This document shows, one piece after another, positions 13,946 through 22,015 of a stretch of 33,060 nt of DNA. Below the pieces are notes generated by a model. The model did not search any database and had not been told where the DNA came from. It saw only the letters and a program-made list of their open reading frames with translations. The stretch covers positions 1 through 33,060 of the forward strand of contig JAZSRY010000043.1 of the NCBI GenBank assembly GCA_045538735.1, read 5' to 3'. Each line of letters begins with the position of its first letter. Position 1 is the stretch's first letter. Source of the stretch: SIG459 sp045538735 (GTDB taxonomy: Bacteria > Bacillota > Clostridia > Oscillospirales > Oscillospiraceae). The translations under genes and the position numbers were made by a program.

Positions 13946-13974
13946 ATTATAGATTATACACGCTCTGTTGTCAA
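13946..13974 (-). promoter_or_regulatory. Consensus promoter of DUF177-rpmF
   Basis: Minus strand TTGACA (13974-13969), 17-base spacer, TATAAT (13951-13946): a perfect housekeeping promoter, fitting a ribosomal-protein operon. Its -35 box is 11 bases from that of the divergent promoter at 13986. Confidence 0.92.
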
Positions 13975-13985
13975 TACAAAAATCA

Positions 13986-14014
13986 TTGACATTTCTGTAT
14001 ATTTCGCAGATAAT
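13986..14014 (+). promoter_or_regulatory. Promoter of the RluA-family gene
   Basis: TTGACA (13986-13991), 17-base spacer, GATAAT (14009-14014), 26 bases before the start codon at 14041. Divergent to the DUF177-rpmF promoter. Confidence 0.85.
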
Positions 14015-14040
14015 AAAGCTATATTAAGGAGTAAAAATGT

Positions 14041-15000
14041 ATGAAAGAACTTATTATAAAACAAAATGACGCGGGTCAGCGTCTTGACCGTTTTGTGGGC
14101 AAAGCGGTGCCTTTGCTGCCCGAATCTTTGCTTCAAAAATATATACGGCTCAAGCGCATAAAGCTCAACGGCAAAGGTGCAAAACGCGACACCCGACTCA
14201 ATCTTGGCGACACGCTGCAATTATACATCAACGACGAGTTTTTTGAAAAGCCCAAGGAAGAAAATTCCTATCTTAAGGTTTCAACTCCCCGATTGAACAT
14301 TGTCTACGAGGACGAAAACATTCTGCTGGCTGACAAGAAGCCCGGTGTCCTCTGCCACAGTGCGGGAAAATGGGACTACAATACTCTCATCGCCAACATT
14401 CAGGCCTATGCCTATCAGAAGGGCGAATGGAGACCCAGAGAGGAGCATAGCTTCGCCCCCGCCCTTTGCAACCGCATTGACCGCAACACCGGCGGCATAG
14501 TCATCGCCGCGAAAAACGCGGAAGCGCTGCGCATACTCAACGACAAAATCCGCGATCGGGAAATAGACAAGCGCTATCTCTGCATAGTCCACGGCAGACC
14601 CAAGCCCGCGGAAGGCAGACTTGAGGGCTATATTTTTAAGGACGCCAAGAAAAATCAGGTCTATGTGAAGGATCGCCCCGAACCCGGCGCCAAAACCGCC
14701 GTTACGGACTATAAGCTCATAAAAAGCGCCAACGGACTCAGCCTTGTGGAATGCACTCTCCACACCGGCCGCACCCACCAGATTCGCGCACAGATGTCCC
14801 ACGCCGGCTGGCCCCTTTTGGGCGACGGCAAGTATGGCAGCGAGAGAAAAAACAAGTCCTTCGGCGAGACGGAGGGTCAGGCTCTCTATTCCTATAAGCT
14901 CCGCTTTGACTTCCCCACCGATGCAGGAATACTTAACTATCTTCGCAGCAGGGAGTTTGAAGTAACAGACATCGATTTTGTCAATAAATACTTTGGCTAA
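14041..15000 (+). CDS. RluA-family pseudouridine synthase with S4 domain
   Basis: Converts uridine to pseudouridine in RNA, probably 23S rRNA as in RluC/RluD; the exact target cannot be read from sequence. It has 319 residues; AAGGAG lies 9 bases before the ATG. Residues 1-65 form an S4 RNA-binding domain (AGQRLDRFVGK, LLQKYIRLKRIKLNG). The catalytic domain has NRIDRNTGGIVIAAK with the catalytic Asp in RIDRNTGG, a Y.KRYLCIVHG strand, and HTGRTHQIRAQMSHAG. Asn replaces the usual His before RID, a known variation of this motif. A lipoprotein gene follows directly; its ribosome binding site starts at the base after this stop codon. Confidence 0.92.
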   Translation: MKELIIKQNDAGQRLDRFVGKAVPLLPESLLQKYIRLKRIKLNGKGAKRDTRLNLGDTLQLYINDEFFEKPKEENSYLKVSTPRLNIVYEDENILLADKKPGVLCHSAGKWDYNTLIANIQAYAYQKGEWRPREEHSFAPALCNRIDRNTGGIVIAAKNAEALRILNDKIRDREIDKRYLCIVHGRPKPAEGRLEGYIFKDAKKNQVYVKDRPEPGAKTAVTDYKLIKSANGLSLVECTLHTGRTHQIRAQMSHAGWPLLGDGKYGSERKNKSFGETEGQALYSYKLRFDFPTDAGILNYLRSREFEVTDIDFVNKYFG

Positions 15001-15013
15001 GGAGGATGTATAT

Positions 15014-15868
15014 ATGAAGCGTATTATAGCCATCGCACTTATTATCTGCTTTGCCCTTTCCCTCTGCGCCTGCGGAGATACAGCGGGTGGTGAGATACCC
15101 TCCCCCCCAACGCCCAAGCCCGATGACACCATGACTTATCCCGTGGAGGGCGGAGATGAGCATTATATTGACCGTCCCATGCCCACGCCTCCCACAGAGA
15201 ACGCTGAGCCCTCCAAAGCTCCCGATGTCCCTCAGCCCGAAGAGACGGCGGTGCCCAACGAAGTTCAGCCCATCCCCACCCCCGAGGCTCCTCCAAGCAA
15301 GTTCCCCTATACATTAAGAATAGATAACCCCGCTCAGGGCATATACAAAGAGCCCTCCTATGACAGCGCTAAGGTTGGTATGGTCATCACCGCCACGGTT
15401 TACACTATTGTTGACGAGGCCACCGACGACGAAGGTTTCCTCTGGGGCAAGCTCAAATCCGGCGCAGGCTGGGTTGACCTTGACAGCATCGCCGCTTTCA
15501 ACGGCAAGGCTCCCCTTGTCACCGCCAATTTTGCCGATATGAACCGCATTGAAGAGCCCTATGAGGCTTTTTATCCCGCGCAGCGCTATGAATGGGCAGT
15601 CCTCGCCGACATCAGAGTCACCGCCCCCGTTACCGATGTGAGGCTTCTGATGCTTGAGCCTTTGGATTACACGGTGTATGAGGAGTATTGCTATCTCGGC
15701 GGTCTTGAGCCCCTGCAGGCTTTCGTCACCGAGCTTTACTTCAGCGGCGACTTCACCACCTACGGACTTTCCCTCATCGATGAATACGGTATGGAACGCA
15801 TTTTCGCCATCGGCCAAAGCGGCAGAAACGGCGAGCTTGTGGTCTGGGAAGTTACGGGTAATAACTGA
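15014..15868 (+). CDS. Secreted lipoprotein with SH3-like domain
   Basis: A 284-residue protein. GGAGG at 15001-15005 and the ATG at 15014 set the start. A signal peptide (MKRIIAIALIICFALSLCAC) ends in a lipobox with lipidated Cys near residue 20. Then comes a long Pro/Glu-rich linker (about 28-108) likely spanning the cell wall. Residues about 110-170 form a bacterial SH3-type domain (LRIDNPAQGIYKEPSYDSAKVG, then FLWGKLKSGAGWVDL), often a wall-peptide binder. The C-terminal ~110 residues are a beta-rich region I do not recognise. Co-transcription with a pseudouridine synthase is probably not functional. An 18-bp terminator follows. Confidence 0.85.
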   Translation: MKRIIAIALIICFALSLCACGDTAGGEIPSPPTPKPDDTMTYPVEGGDEHYIDRPMPTPPTENAEPSKAPDVPQPEETAVPNEVQPIPTPEAPPSKFPYTLRIDNPAQGIYKEPSYDSAKVGMVITATVYTIVDEATDDEGFLWGKLKSGAGWVDLDSIAAFNGKAPLVTANFADMNRIEEPYEAFYPAQRYEWAVLADIRVTAPVTDVRLLMLEPLDYTVYEEYCYLGGLEPLQAFVTELYFSGDFTTYGLSLIDEYGMERIFAIGQSGRNGELVVWEVTGNN

Positions 15869-15894
15869 TTTTGTAATAACTGATTTTAATATAG

Positions 15895-15935
15895 AAAGCT
15901 CAAAGACCGAGGGTTATCCTCGGTCTTTGAGCTTT
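15895..15935. terminator. Shared terminator of two convergent genes
   Basis: A perfect 18-bp stem AAAGCTCAAAGACCGAGG / CCTCGGTCTTTGAGCTTT (15895-15912, 15918-15935) with a 5-base loop, T-rich on both outgoing strands. The right arm ends inside the stop codon of the converging gene at 15934. A 14-base direct repeat TAATAACTGATTTT just precedes it (around 15859-15888). Confidence 0.88.
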
Positions 15936-16428
15936 ATTTTCTGTTTGGCATAGGGCGCTTTTTGGCGGTGAACTCCGGTATGCGGATTTTGATGGCGGTT
16001 ACTCCGCCCACCATTTTATCCGTGAATTCAAAATCTTTGCCGGTCTGGGTCCTCATCAGGAATGTGAGAGCTTCCATTTTACCCTGAGCATCCTCGATGA
16101 TTTCCGCAACACCTTCACCCATAACGGAGGAATAGCACACGCCGTACTGGCAGGCGACAGCGCCTTCAAAGGGGACAACATCTGTGTCTATCTCAACAAA
16201 GACATTGGGGTTTGCTCTCAGCGCATCCAGTTTGCGTCCTTTGGTTGCACCGTGGAGATATAAAATAAGCTCATTATCCTCTATTCTGTAGCCATAATTC
16301 ATGGGCACAACATAGGGCTTATCCCCATCTATCATTCCGATATGGGCAACCTTCGCTCTATCCAGAATGCCGAGGATTTCGGACATATCGGTAATTTCTC
16401 TTTCTCTTCTTGTAATTCCGCGTTTCAT
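15934..16428 (-). CDS. Pyridoxamine 5'-phosphate oxidase-like flavin-binding protein
   Basis: The ATG at 16428 follows GAGGTG by 7 bases and gives 164 residues. The split-barrel flavin fold is suggested by KVAHIGMIDGDKPYVVPMNYGY (residues about 25-46, first two strands), then LILYLHGATKGRKLDALRANPNVFVEID, the usual cofactor-contact region. This matches the FMN-binding/NimA-like group within the pyridoxamine phosphate oxidase superfamily; members include 5-nitroimidazole resistance reductases, but most have no known substrate. It ends in a basic tail. The gene lies 10 bases after the short RluA-family gene, in the same transcript. Confidence 0.85.
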   Translation of the reverse strand: MKRGITRREREITDMSEILGILDRAKVAHIGMIDGDKPYVVPMNYGYRIEDNELILYLHGATKGRKLDALRANPNVFVEIDTDVVPFEGAVACQYGVCYSSVMGEGVAEIIEDAQGKMEALTFLMRTQTGKDFEFTDKMVGGVTAIKIRIPEFTAKKRPMPNRK

Positions 16429-16438
16429 ATCTTTCACC

Positions 16439-17029
16439 TCAAAATCTTGCCCATTCGGGAAATGCCTCAAAACTTCTCTCTTCCCCTTTATAGGGGAAAC
16501 TCAAACGGCAGGAGAACAAAAATGGACTTTCTGCCTCATCTCTGGAACCGTACTTATGGTCTCCCACAAGGGGAAAGCCACGGGAGGAAAACTGTACTCT
16601 TATCTGGTGGCTGCGTCCGGTATGAAGGCGGACGCGGACAAGGCTTTTTTCACCGGCTTGCAGGGTTTTATACTCAAGGCGGGCTTTTTTAACTCCGCTG
16701 CGCTCACGCTTTACAACGAATACCTTATTTTTCCGGGAATCCTTCCACAAAAGATCCTCCCAATCCCCCTCTTCGGGAGGGCAGCCATGTATAAGCGCCA
16801 CATACTCCTTCACCATTTCCCCCTTTTGAATCATTCGGGAAAAGAGGGCGGCAGCGGCTTTTGTGCGGGCATAGACCATCACACCGCCCACATTTTTATC
16901 AAGGCGGTGGAGGGTGTACACTTCGCCTCCCAGCTCATTGGCCAGGGCAAGGGGCATATCCCGCTCGGAGTCAAGACCAACGCTCTTGATGCATACCGCT
17001 ATATCCTTGTCCCAATACAAAATTTCCAT
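16439..17029 (-). CDS. Short RluA-family pseudouridine synthase (no S4 domain)
   Basis: A 196-residue catalytic-only member. It begins MEILYWDKDIAVCIKSVGLD and has HRLDKNVGGVMVYART with the catalytic Asp, VKEYVALIHG, and HTGRSHQIRVQFSSRGFPLVGDH. The lack of an S4 domain resembles RluA/TruC-type enzymes that modify tRNA or rRNA; the target is not deducible. It is the first gene of a two-gene transcript with the flavin-binding protein. No strong ribosome binding site is obvious before the ATG. It is the second RluA-family gene within 3 kb but is quite different in sequence, so not a recent duplicate. Confidence 0.9.
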   Translation of the reverse strand: MEILYWDKDIAVCIKSVGLDSERDMPLALANELGGEVYTLHRLDKNVGGVMVYARTKAAAALFSRMIQKGEMVKEYVALIHGCPPEEGDWEDLLWKDSRKNKVFVVKRERSGVKKARLEYKTLQAGEKSLVRVRLHTGRSHQIRVQFSSRGFPLVGDHKYGSRDEAESPFLFSCRLSFPYKGEERSFEAFPEWARF

Positions 17030-17070
17030 TTAATCTACCTCGATTTATGGGGAGTATTTTCTCTTTTTAA

Positions 17071-17194
17071 AGCCTCCCCCGTGCAAGGGGAGGTGGCATT
17101 TGCAATGCAAATGCCGGAGGGGTTGTAAAATAGAGAAGCGCACAATCCCCCAGTCACGGCTTGCGCCGTGCCAGCCCCCTTTACACAAGGGGGC
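17071..17194 (+). repeat. Intergenic hairpin mosaic, repeat copy 2 plus further palindromes
   Basis: Four hairpins occur in succession: GCCTCCCC/GGGGAGG (17072-17093), GGCATTTGC AAT GCAAATGCC (17095-17115), CACGGC/GCCGTG (17155-17170) and GCCCCC..GGGGGC (17174-17194). The first two, with CGGAGGGG after them, have the same layout as 5581-5635. There is no gene in 17030-17251. Such mosaics are non-coding repeats of gut Clostridia; here they separate two minus-strand units. Confidence 0.65.
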
Positions 17195-17210
17195 CTTATA
17201 GGTGCAGCGC

Positions 17211-17235
17211 AGACCACCCGTTATACGGGTGGTCT
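17211..17235 (-). terminator. Hairpin after the pot operon
   Basis: A perfect 11-bp stem AGACCACCCGT / ACGGGTGGTCT with a 3-base loop, 17 bases past the potCD stop. No T-run follows on the minus strand, so it may be an RNA 3' stabiliser instead of a classical terminator. Confidence 0.5.
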
Positions 17236-17251
17236 GACTTGTTTATTTGCC

Positions 17252-19234
17252 TTAGTTTACTTTTAGATTTTCCCAGAGGGTGTTCTGATAATGGAGCATA
17301 TCGGTGGACATATTGCGATATGCATATCTGTTATAAAGCTCGGAGAAATCATCCATTTCGGGATAGAGCACAGCCATTGCCTCCTCGCCCATATCCTCGA
17401 TATAGGTCTCGCTCTCATAAACGAGGCGGTTGGGAGAAGCATAGCAGGTATACTCCGCATTTGCCACTGCGGGCTCTTCGGAGAGCATATAGTTAATGAA
17501 TATCTCCGCAAGCTCTTTATTTTCGCAGCAGGCAGGAATACACATTGCGTCTATATAATAGTTGGTGGGCTCGGGATAATAGAAGCGCAGATCCACATTG
17601 TCCGCCTGGGCATCCTGCATGGTGAAGTAGTCACCGGCATAGTAGGCCGCAATGGAGGCTTCGCCGGACTCCATCATATTATAGATTTCGTCCATAACGC
17701 GGCTCTTAACCAGAGGCAGCTGCGCGCGCAGTTCCTCAAAGGCTGCATCCCAGACCGCATGGTCCGTGGTGTTGACATCCGCACCCAGCTTATACATAGC
17801 AGTGCCGAAAGCATCGCGTGCATTATTGAACTGGAGAATCTGATTTGCATACTTCTCGTTCCAAAGGAGATCCCAGGAGCCGGTGTCCGCCTGGTCAACC
17901 ACATTGGCATCATAGATAATGCCGATAATGCCGTAGGCATAAGGAACGGTATAGAGGTTATCCGGGTCATAATAGAGGCCGCGGAAGCTCTCGTCAATAT
18001 ACTGATAGTTGGGGATATTGCTGTAGTCTATGGGCAGGAGCATATCCTCATTTATCATGCGCTGAATCATATAGTCCGAGGGGATGATAACGTCGTAGCT
18101 GACAGCGCCGGAGGAAATCTTGTTATACATATCCTCGTTGGAGGCGAAGGTGGTATAGTTAACCTTTATTTTCTGTCCATAGGTTTCCTTATACCATTTC
18201 TCGAACTCATCGATGGTGTCAAAGCTGCCCTCGCTGCCGTCGGAGATATATTCGCCCCAGTTATACACATTCAGCTCCAGAGTGTCTCTGCCGATGAATG
18301 CATTGACGGCGATTGCGGCGATTGCAGCAAAGCCGATTATGGGGAGGATTATCTTACGTACGGGATTTTCAACGGGCTCGCGGCTCTTGCGCACCATTCT
18401 CTCCGCCTTTCTTGCGGCGCGCCGGCTGCGGCGAATTGCTCTTGCGGCTCTTGCATCGTCATTATCCGCCAGATTGCTGAGCAGCAGCAGGGCGAGGATT
18501 ACGAAGAAGATAAGGGTTGCAAGGGCATACATCTTGGGAGTGACCGTTTTCTTGGTCATATTATAGATGCTTATGGGGAGGGTCTGGAAGCCGTTGCCGG
18601 AGGTGAAGTAGCTTATGACGAAGTCATCAAGGCTCATGGTGAAGGCCATAATCATACCCGTTACAACGCCGGGCATAATTTCGGGCAGCTCTACCTTGAA
18701 AAATGCTCTTATGGGGGTGCAGCCCAAATCCATTGCCGCCTCGGGCAGGGAACGGTCCATCTGCTGGAGCTTTGGCAGCACCTGCAATATAACATAGGGC
18801 AGGCAGAAGGTTATATGGGCTATGAGCATGGTCCAGAAGCTGAGGGAAGTTGTTGCGCCGAAAATACGTCCCACGAAAACGAACATCAGCATAAGGCTGA
18901 TACCGGTGATGATTTCCGGGTTTATCATGGGGACATTGGTAACCTGATCCAGAGCCGCTCTGTACCAGCGGCTGCGGAGCTTATTGATGCCCACGCTGGC
19001 GGCAGTGCCCATAACGGTGGAGACAAGGGCGGCGCTGGTTGCCAGAATGAGAGTGTTCTTCACCGCACCCAGAGTTTCGCTGTCACGGAAAAGCTCCTGA
19101 TACCATTTCAGGGAGAAGCCGGAAAAAACGGAAAGGCTCTTGGCTTCATTGAAGGAGAACACCAGCAGTATGGCAATAGGCGCGAAGAGGAAAATGAAAA
19201 TTATTGCGGTGTAAATTCTGGAGGCTGTTTTCAT
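17252..19234 (-). CDS. potC: PotC-PotD fusion: polyamine permease joined to its substrate-binding protein
   Basis: One 660-residue protein combining two parts of a spermidine/putrescine ABC transporter. Residues 1-258 are the PotC permease with six membrane spans and the EAA loop (EAAMDLGCTPIRAFFKVELP, 165-184) that docks on PotA. A very basic cytoplasmic linker (about 259-294, rich in Arg/Ala/Lys) leads to a seventh membrane span (about 295-314). Residues about 319-660 are the PotD-type binding domain (LNVYNWGEYI, YDVIIPSDYMIQRM, PYAYGIIGIIYD), displayed outside the cell. The binding domain therefore has no signal peptide or lipobox of its own. Such PotCD fusions are known in some Firmicutes. 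Its ATG overlaps the potB stop (ATGA). It is last in the operon. Confidence 0.95.
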   Translation of the reverse strand: MKTASRIYTAIIFIFLFAPIAILLVFSFNEAKSLSVFSGFSLKWYQELFRDSETLGAVKNTLILATSAALVSTVMGTAASVGINKLRSRWYRAALDQVTNVPMINPEIITGISLMLMFVFVGRIFGATTSLSFWTMLIAHITFCLPYVILQVLPKLQQMDRSLPEAAMDLGCTPIRAFFKVELPEIMPGVVTGMIMAFTMSLDDFVISYFTSGNGFQTLPISIYNMTKKTVTPKMYALATLIFFVILALLLLSNLADNDDARAARAIRRSRRAARKAERMVRKSREPVENPVRKIILPIIGFAAIAAIAVNAFIGRDTLELNVYNWGEYISDGSEGSFDTIDEFEKWYKETYGQKIKVNYTTFASNEDMYNKISSGAVSYDVIIPSDYMIQRMINEDMLLPIDYSNIPNYQYIDESFRGLYYDPDNLYTVPYAYGIIGIIYDANVVDQADTGSWDLLWNEKYANQILQFNNARDAFGTAMYKLGADVNTTDHAVWDAAFEELRAQLPLVKSRVMDEIYNMMESGEASIAAYYAGDYFTMQDAQADNVDLRFYYPEPTNYYIDAMCIPACCENKELAEIFINYMLSEEPAVANAEYTCYASPNRLVYESETYIEDMGEEAMAVLYPEMDDFSELYNRYAYRNMSTDMLHYQNTLWENLKVN

Positions 19235-20127
19235 GCGGCACCTCCATAAGTCTTCTTATTGACGAAATACTTCATCAAAGCCATACCCACGAGAAGTATT
19301 ATCATCAGTATGAAAGCGATAGCTGCGGCAAAATGGAGATTATTCGCCACATACTGTCCCTCGATTGCGTCACCTATCAGGAAGAACTTGCCGTTACCAA
19401 GTTTCTGAGAGATATAGAAGGTGCTGATGGAGGGAATGAGAACCATGGTAACGCCGGAGATAACACCGGGGAGGCTCAAGGGCCATATGACTCTTCTCAG
19501 CACGCTGACACCGGAGCAGCCCAAATCGCGGGCAGCCTCGATGAGTTTGATATCCATCTTGGCCATTATGGAATAGATGGGCAGTATCATATAGGGGAAA
19601 TAGTCATAGACCATGCCGATGACCACAGCCGCCTCGGTGCCTATGATATGAATCTGACCCAGTCCCAGATATCCGAGGATGCCGTTAAGGATACCGGTAT
19701 CCTGCAGAATAGTCATCCATGCATAGGTGCGGATAAGGAAGTTCATCCACATGGGAATCATAATGAGGGTCATCATCGTTTTCTGTGCCTTCTCGGGAGC
19801 GCGTGCCATAATGTAGGCCACAGGATAGCCAAGCAACAGGCATATCAGTGTGGAGATAATGGCAAGCTTCAGGCTTCGCAGGAAAATAACTATATAAGTG
19901 CGGACCTCACTCATGCTTCCGTCAGCATTGGCAACCTGACTGGTGGCGGTGAAGAAGCGGGTGATGTTGTCCGTGGTGAAGTTGAAGTTATTATCCGTGA
20001 AGGCATAGTATGCCACGAATATCAGGGGCACTATGATGAAAAGTGCCGACCAGAGGGTATAGGGAGCAAGCAGGCCGTGGCGGGCTCTGAACTCCCTCCT
20101 CTCCCTTTCGGTTTTTCTTCTCCTCAT
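19231..20127 (-). CDS. potB: Polyamine ABC transporter permease PotB
   Basis: Membrane subunit of the spermidine/putrescine importer, 298 residues. A basic N-terminus (MRRRKTERERREFRARHG) is followed by six spans and the EAA loop EAARDLGCSGVSVLRRVIWP (near residue 200), which contacts the ATPase. The periplasm-type loop between spans 1 and 2 carries the region around DNNFNFTTDNITRFF. It overlaps both neighbours by ATGA, so potA, potB and potCD are translationally coupled and made in balanced amounts. Confidence 0.95.
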   Translation of the reverse strand: MRRRKTERERREFRARHGLLAPYTLWSALFIIVPLIFVAYYAFTDNNFNFTTDNITRFFTATSQVANADGSMSEVRTYIVIFLRSLKLAIISTLICLLLGYPVAYIMARAPEKAQKTMMTLIMIPMWMNFLIRTYAWMTILQDTGILNGILGYLGLGQIHIIGTEAAVVIGMVYDYFPYMILPIYSIMAKMDIKLIEAARDLGCSGVSVLRRVIWPLSLPGVISGVTMVLIPSISTFYISQKLGNGKFFLIGDAIEGQYVANNLHFAAAIAFILMIILLVGMALMKYFVNKKTYGGAA

Positions 20128-21272
20128 TCTTCTATCTCGCTTTCTGCGTCTGAAAGCTCGTCCAACTCGTTGGAGAAGGAGGAGTAGTCGCCGAACATGC
20201 CTGAGTATTCGCTCTTCTTCATAACATGGATGGCTTCGGGCTCGATGTAGATGCCGATATGCTCGTCAACGCCGCAGTAATCGGTGGTCTGAATCATCCA
20301 CTTGAAGCCGTTTATATCCACGATTATTTCATAATGGACGCCCATAAAGGTGACGGAGGTTACAACACCCTGAAGCATGCCCTTCTCAAGAGGCACTATA
20401 TCCACGTCCTCGGGGCGGACAACAACGTCCACACTCTCTCTGCGGCCGAAGCCCGCGTCAACGCAATCGAAGGTATGGCCGGAGAAGGAGACCTTATAGT
20501 CGGAGAGCATAATGCCGTCGACGATATTGCTCTCGCCGATGAAGTCGGCAACAAAGGCATTTTCGGGCTCGTTATAAATATCCGTGGGCGTGCCTATCTG
20601 CTGGATGCGTCCCTCGCTCATAACCACGATAGTGTCGGACATACTGAGAGCCTCTTCCTGGTCGTGAGTGACAAAGACGAAGGTTATTCCCGTTGCCTTC
20701 TGGATTTTCTTAAGCTCCTGCTGCATATCCTTGCGCAGCTTAAGGTCCAGAGCGCCCAGAGGCTCATCCAGAAGCAGCACCTGAGGATGATTCACCAGAG
20801 CGCGGGCAATGGCAACACGCTGCTGCTGACCGCCGGAGAGGCGGGTGACGCTGCGGTTTTCAAAGCCTGTCAGCATAACAAGGCGCAGCATCTCGTTTAC
20901 CTTTTCTTCTATCTCAGCCTTGGGCAGCTTTCTCTCACGGAGGGGGAATGCCACATTTTCAAAAACGCTGAGATGGGGGAAAAGAGCGTATTTCTGGAAA
21001 ACCGTGTTAACATCCCTCTTATGGGGAGGCACATCGTTTATGCGCTTGCCCATAAAGACAATGTCGCCCTCGTTGGGCTGCTCAAAGCCGCCGATGAGAC
21101 GCAGAGTGGTGGTCTTGCCGCAGCCCGAAGGTCCCAGCAGCGTTATAAATTCGTTATCATAGATATCAAGGGAGATATCGTCCAGAACGACCTGACCGTC
21201 CTCCCAGCTCTTGGTTATATTTTTAAGCTGAATAAGCTTCTTTCTTCTCTCTTCCAATTTGTTATCCTCCAT
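20124..21272 (-). CDS. potA: Polyamine ABC transporter ATP-binding protein PotA
   Basis: ATPase that powers polyamine import. Start at ATG 21272 (382 residues); an in-frame TTG five codons later has GGAGG at better spacing, so the true start could be there. Motifs: Walker A GPSGCGKTTT, Q-loop FQKYALFPHLSVFENV, signature LSGGQQQRVAIARA, Walker B VLLLDEPLGALD, switch VTHDQEEAL. A C-terminal TOBE-type regulatory domain (about 280-360) is present, followed by an acidic tail. It starts 23 bases after the regulator gene, so regulator and transporter share a transcript. Confidence 0.95.
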   Translation of the reverse strand: MEDNKLEERRKKLIQLKNITKSWEDGQVVLDDISLDIYDNEFITLLGPSGCGKTTTLRLIGGFEQPNEGDIVFMGKRINDVPPHKRDVNTVFQKYALFPHLSVFENVAFPLRERKLPKAEIEEKVNEMLRLVMLTGFENRSVTRLSGGQQQRVAIARALVNHPQVLLLDEPLGALDLKLRKDMQQELKKIQKATGITFVFVTHDQEEALSMSDTIVVMSEGRIQQIGTPTDIYNEPENAFVADFIGESNIVDGIMLSDYKVSFSGHTFDCVDAGFGRRESVDVVVRPEDVDIVPLEKGMLQGVVTSVTFMGVHYEIIVDINGFKWMIQTTDYCGVDEHIGIYIEPEAIHVMKKSEYSGMFGDYSSFSNELDELSDAESEIEE

Positions 21273-21295
21273 TAGTCCTAAAATGAAGTTTGGCT

Positions 21296-21829
21296 CTAAA
21301 ACAGCGGCGGCGTGGATACCCACAGCACCTTCGCGGGATTTTTTCGTTCATTCAAAATATAGTGGAAGCTCTTGCCCTGCAGGTAGAAGGTCTCCCCCTT
21401 CTTAACCTGATACTGCTTTCCGTCGCAGCAGAGCGTAACGCTGCCTTCAAGGACATAGGCAAACTCCTCGCCGTCATGAGGCGCCATTTCAAAGCTTTTT
21501 CCGCCTGCGGGAAGCTCTATGAGCACCGGCTCCATGCGGTGGCGCTGGGAGTTGGGAACTATCCAGTTCACCGTGTGGGTCTCCCTCTCGTCAACATAGA
21601 AATCAGCCTTGCGGAAAATATATCTCTCATCCTTGTCCTCTCTGAAAAACTCGGAAAGGCTGCTGCCCAGAGCCTCAAGAATATCGTCCAGCGTTGCAAT
21701 GGAGGGTGAGGTCAGATTGCGCTCAAGCTGGGAAAGAAATCCCTTGCTCAATTCGCTGCGGCTTGCAAGTTCCTCAAGGGTAAGTCCCTTCTGTTTTCGA
21801 AGATGTTTTATCCTGCTTCCGATATCCAT
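21296..21829 (-). CDS. XRE-cupin transcriptional regulator (PuuR-like) of the pot operon
   Basis: A 177-residue protein. Residues about 6-60 are an XRE helix-turn-helix (IKHLRKQKGLTLEELASRS, LSKGFLSQLER, PSIATLDDI). Residues about 105-175 are a cupin (APHDGEEFAYVLEGSVTL, KKGETFYLQGKSFHYI), a small-molecule sensor. This architecture is that of PuuR-type regulators, which often sense polyamines or related amines. Being first in the potABCD transcript, it most likely represses the operon and itself; that is inference from position. GGAGG lies 8 bases before the ATG, and a promoter with direct repeats is just upstream. The stop is TAG, showing TAG is an ordinary stop in this genome. Confidence 0.9.
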   Translation of the reverse strand: MDIGSRIKHLRKQKGLTLEELASRSELSKGFLSQLERNLTSPSIATLDDILEALGSSLSEFFREDKDERYIFRKADFYVDERETHTVNWIVPNSQRHRMEPVLIELPAGGKSFEMAPHDGEEFAYVLEGSVTLCCDGKQYQVKKGETFYLQGKSFHYILNERKNPAKVLWVSTPPLF

Positions 21830-21852
21830 AAAGCAGCCCTCCGTTTCTCTTT

Positions 21853-21916
21853 ACTAAACTTTTTGTCTTCTGCCACTAAACAAGACTTATTATAATACCC
21901 CCGTGGCAAATTGCAA
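21853..21916 (-). promoter_or_regulatory. Promoter and putative operator of the regulator-pot operon
   Basis: Minus strand TTGCAA (21916-21911), 16-base spacer, TATAAT (21894-21889). Just downstream, ACTAAAC (plus-strand reading) occurs at 21853-21859 and 21875-21881, exactly 22 bp or about two helical turns apart, placing both on one DNA face. They are candidate operators for the XRE-cupin protein. The rest of 21917-21970 is A+T-rich without a gene. Confidence 0.55.
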
Positions 21917-21970
21917 CACCTTTCGTCAAATAATTTAAACTTTTTTTTCGATATATAAAACTTTTTTCGC

Positions 21971-22005
21971 AAAAAAGCATCGCCGCGTTCTTTGCCGCGG
22001 CGATG
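21971..22005 (-). terminator. Terminator of the Spo0A-like gene
   Basis: Minus-strand stem CATCGCCGCG / CGCGGCGATG (22005-21996, 21987-21978) followed by C and six T. It begins 10 bases past the stop codon. Confidence 0.9.
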
Positions 22006-22015
22006 TCAAATTCAC

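Noticed and set aside
14041..17029. Duplication giving two RluA-family genes 1.4 kb apart
   Set aside because: They differ in length, domain content (S4 present or absent) and sequence, so they are separate old paralogs.
5581..17194. CRISPR array
   Set aside because: The palindromic repeats are scattered, not regularly spaced, and no spacers or cas genes are present.
17291..19249. Long open frame (652 codons) on the plus strand opposite potCD
   Set aside because: It is the antisense shadow of a clearly real gene; the amino-acid pattern (His/Ile/Gly-rich without motifs) and the lack of a ribosome binding site argue against it.
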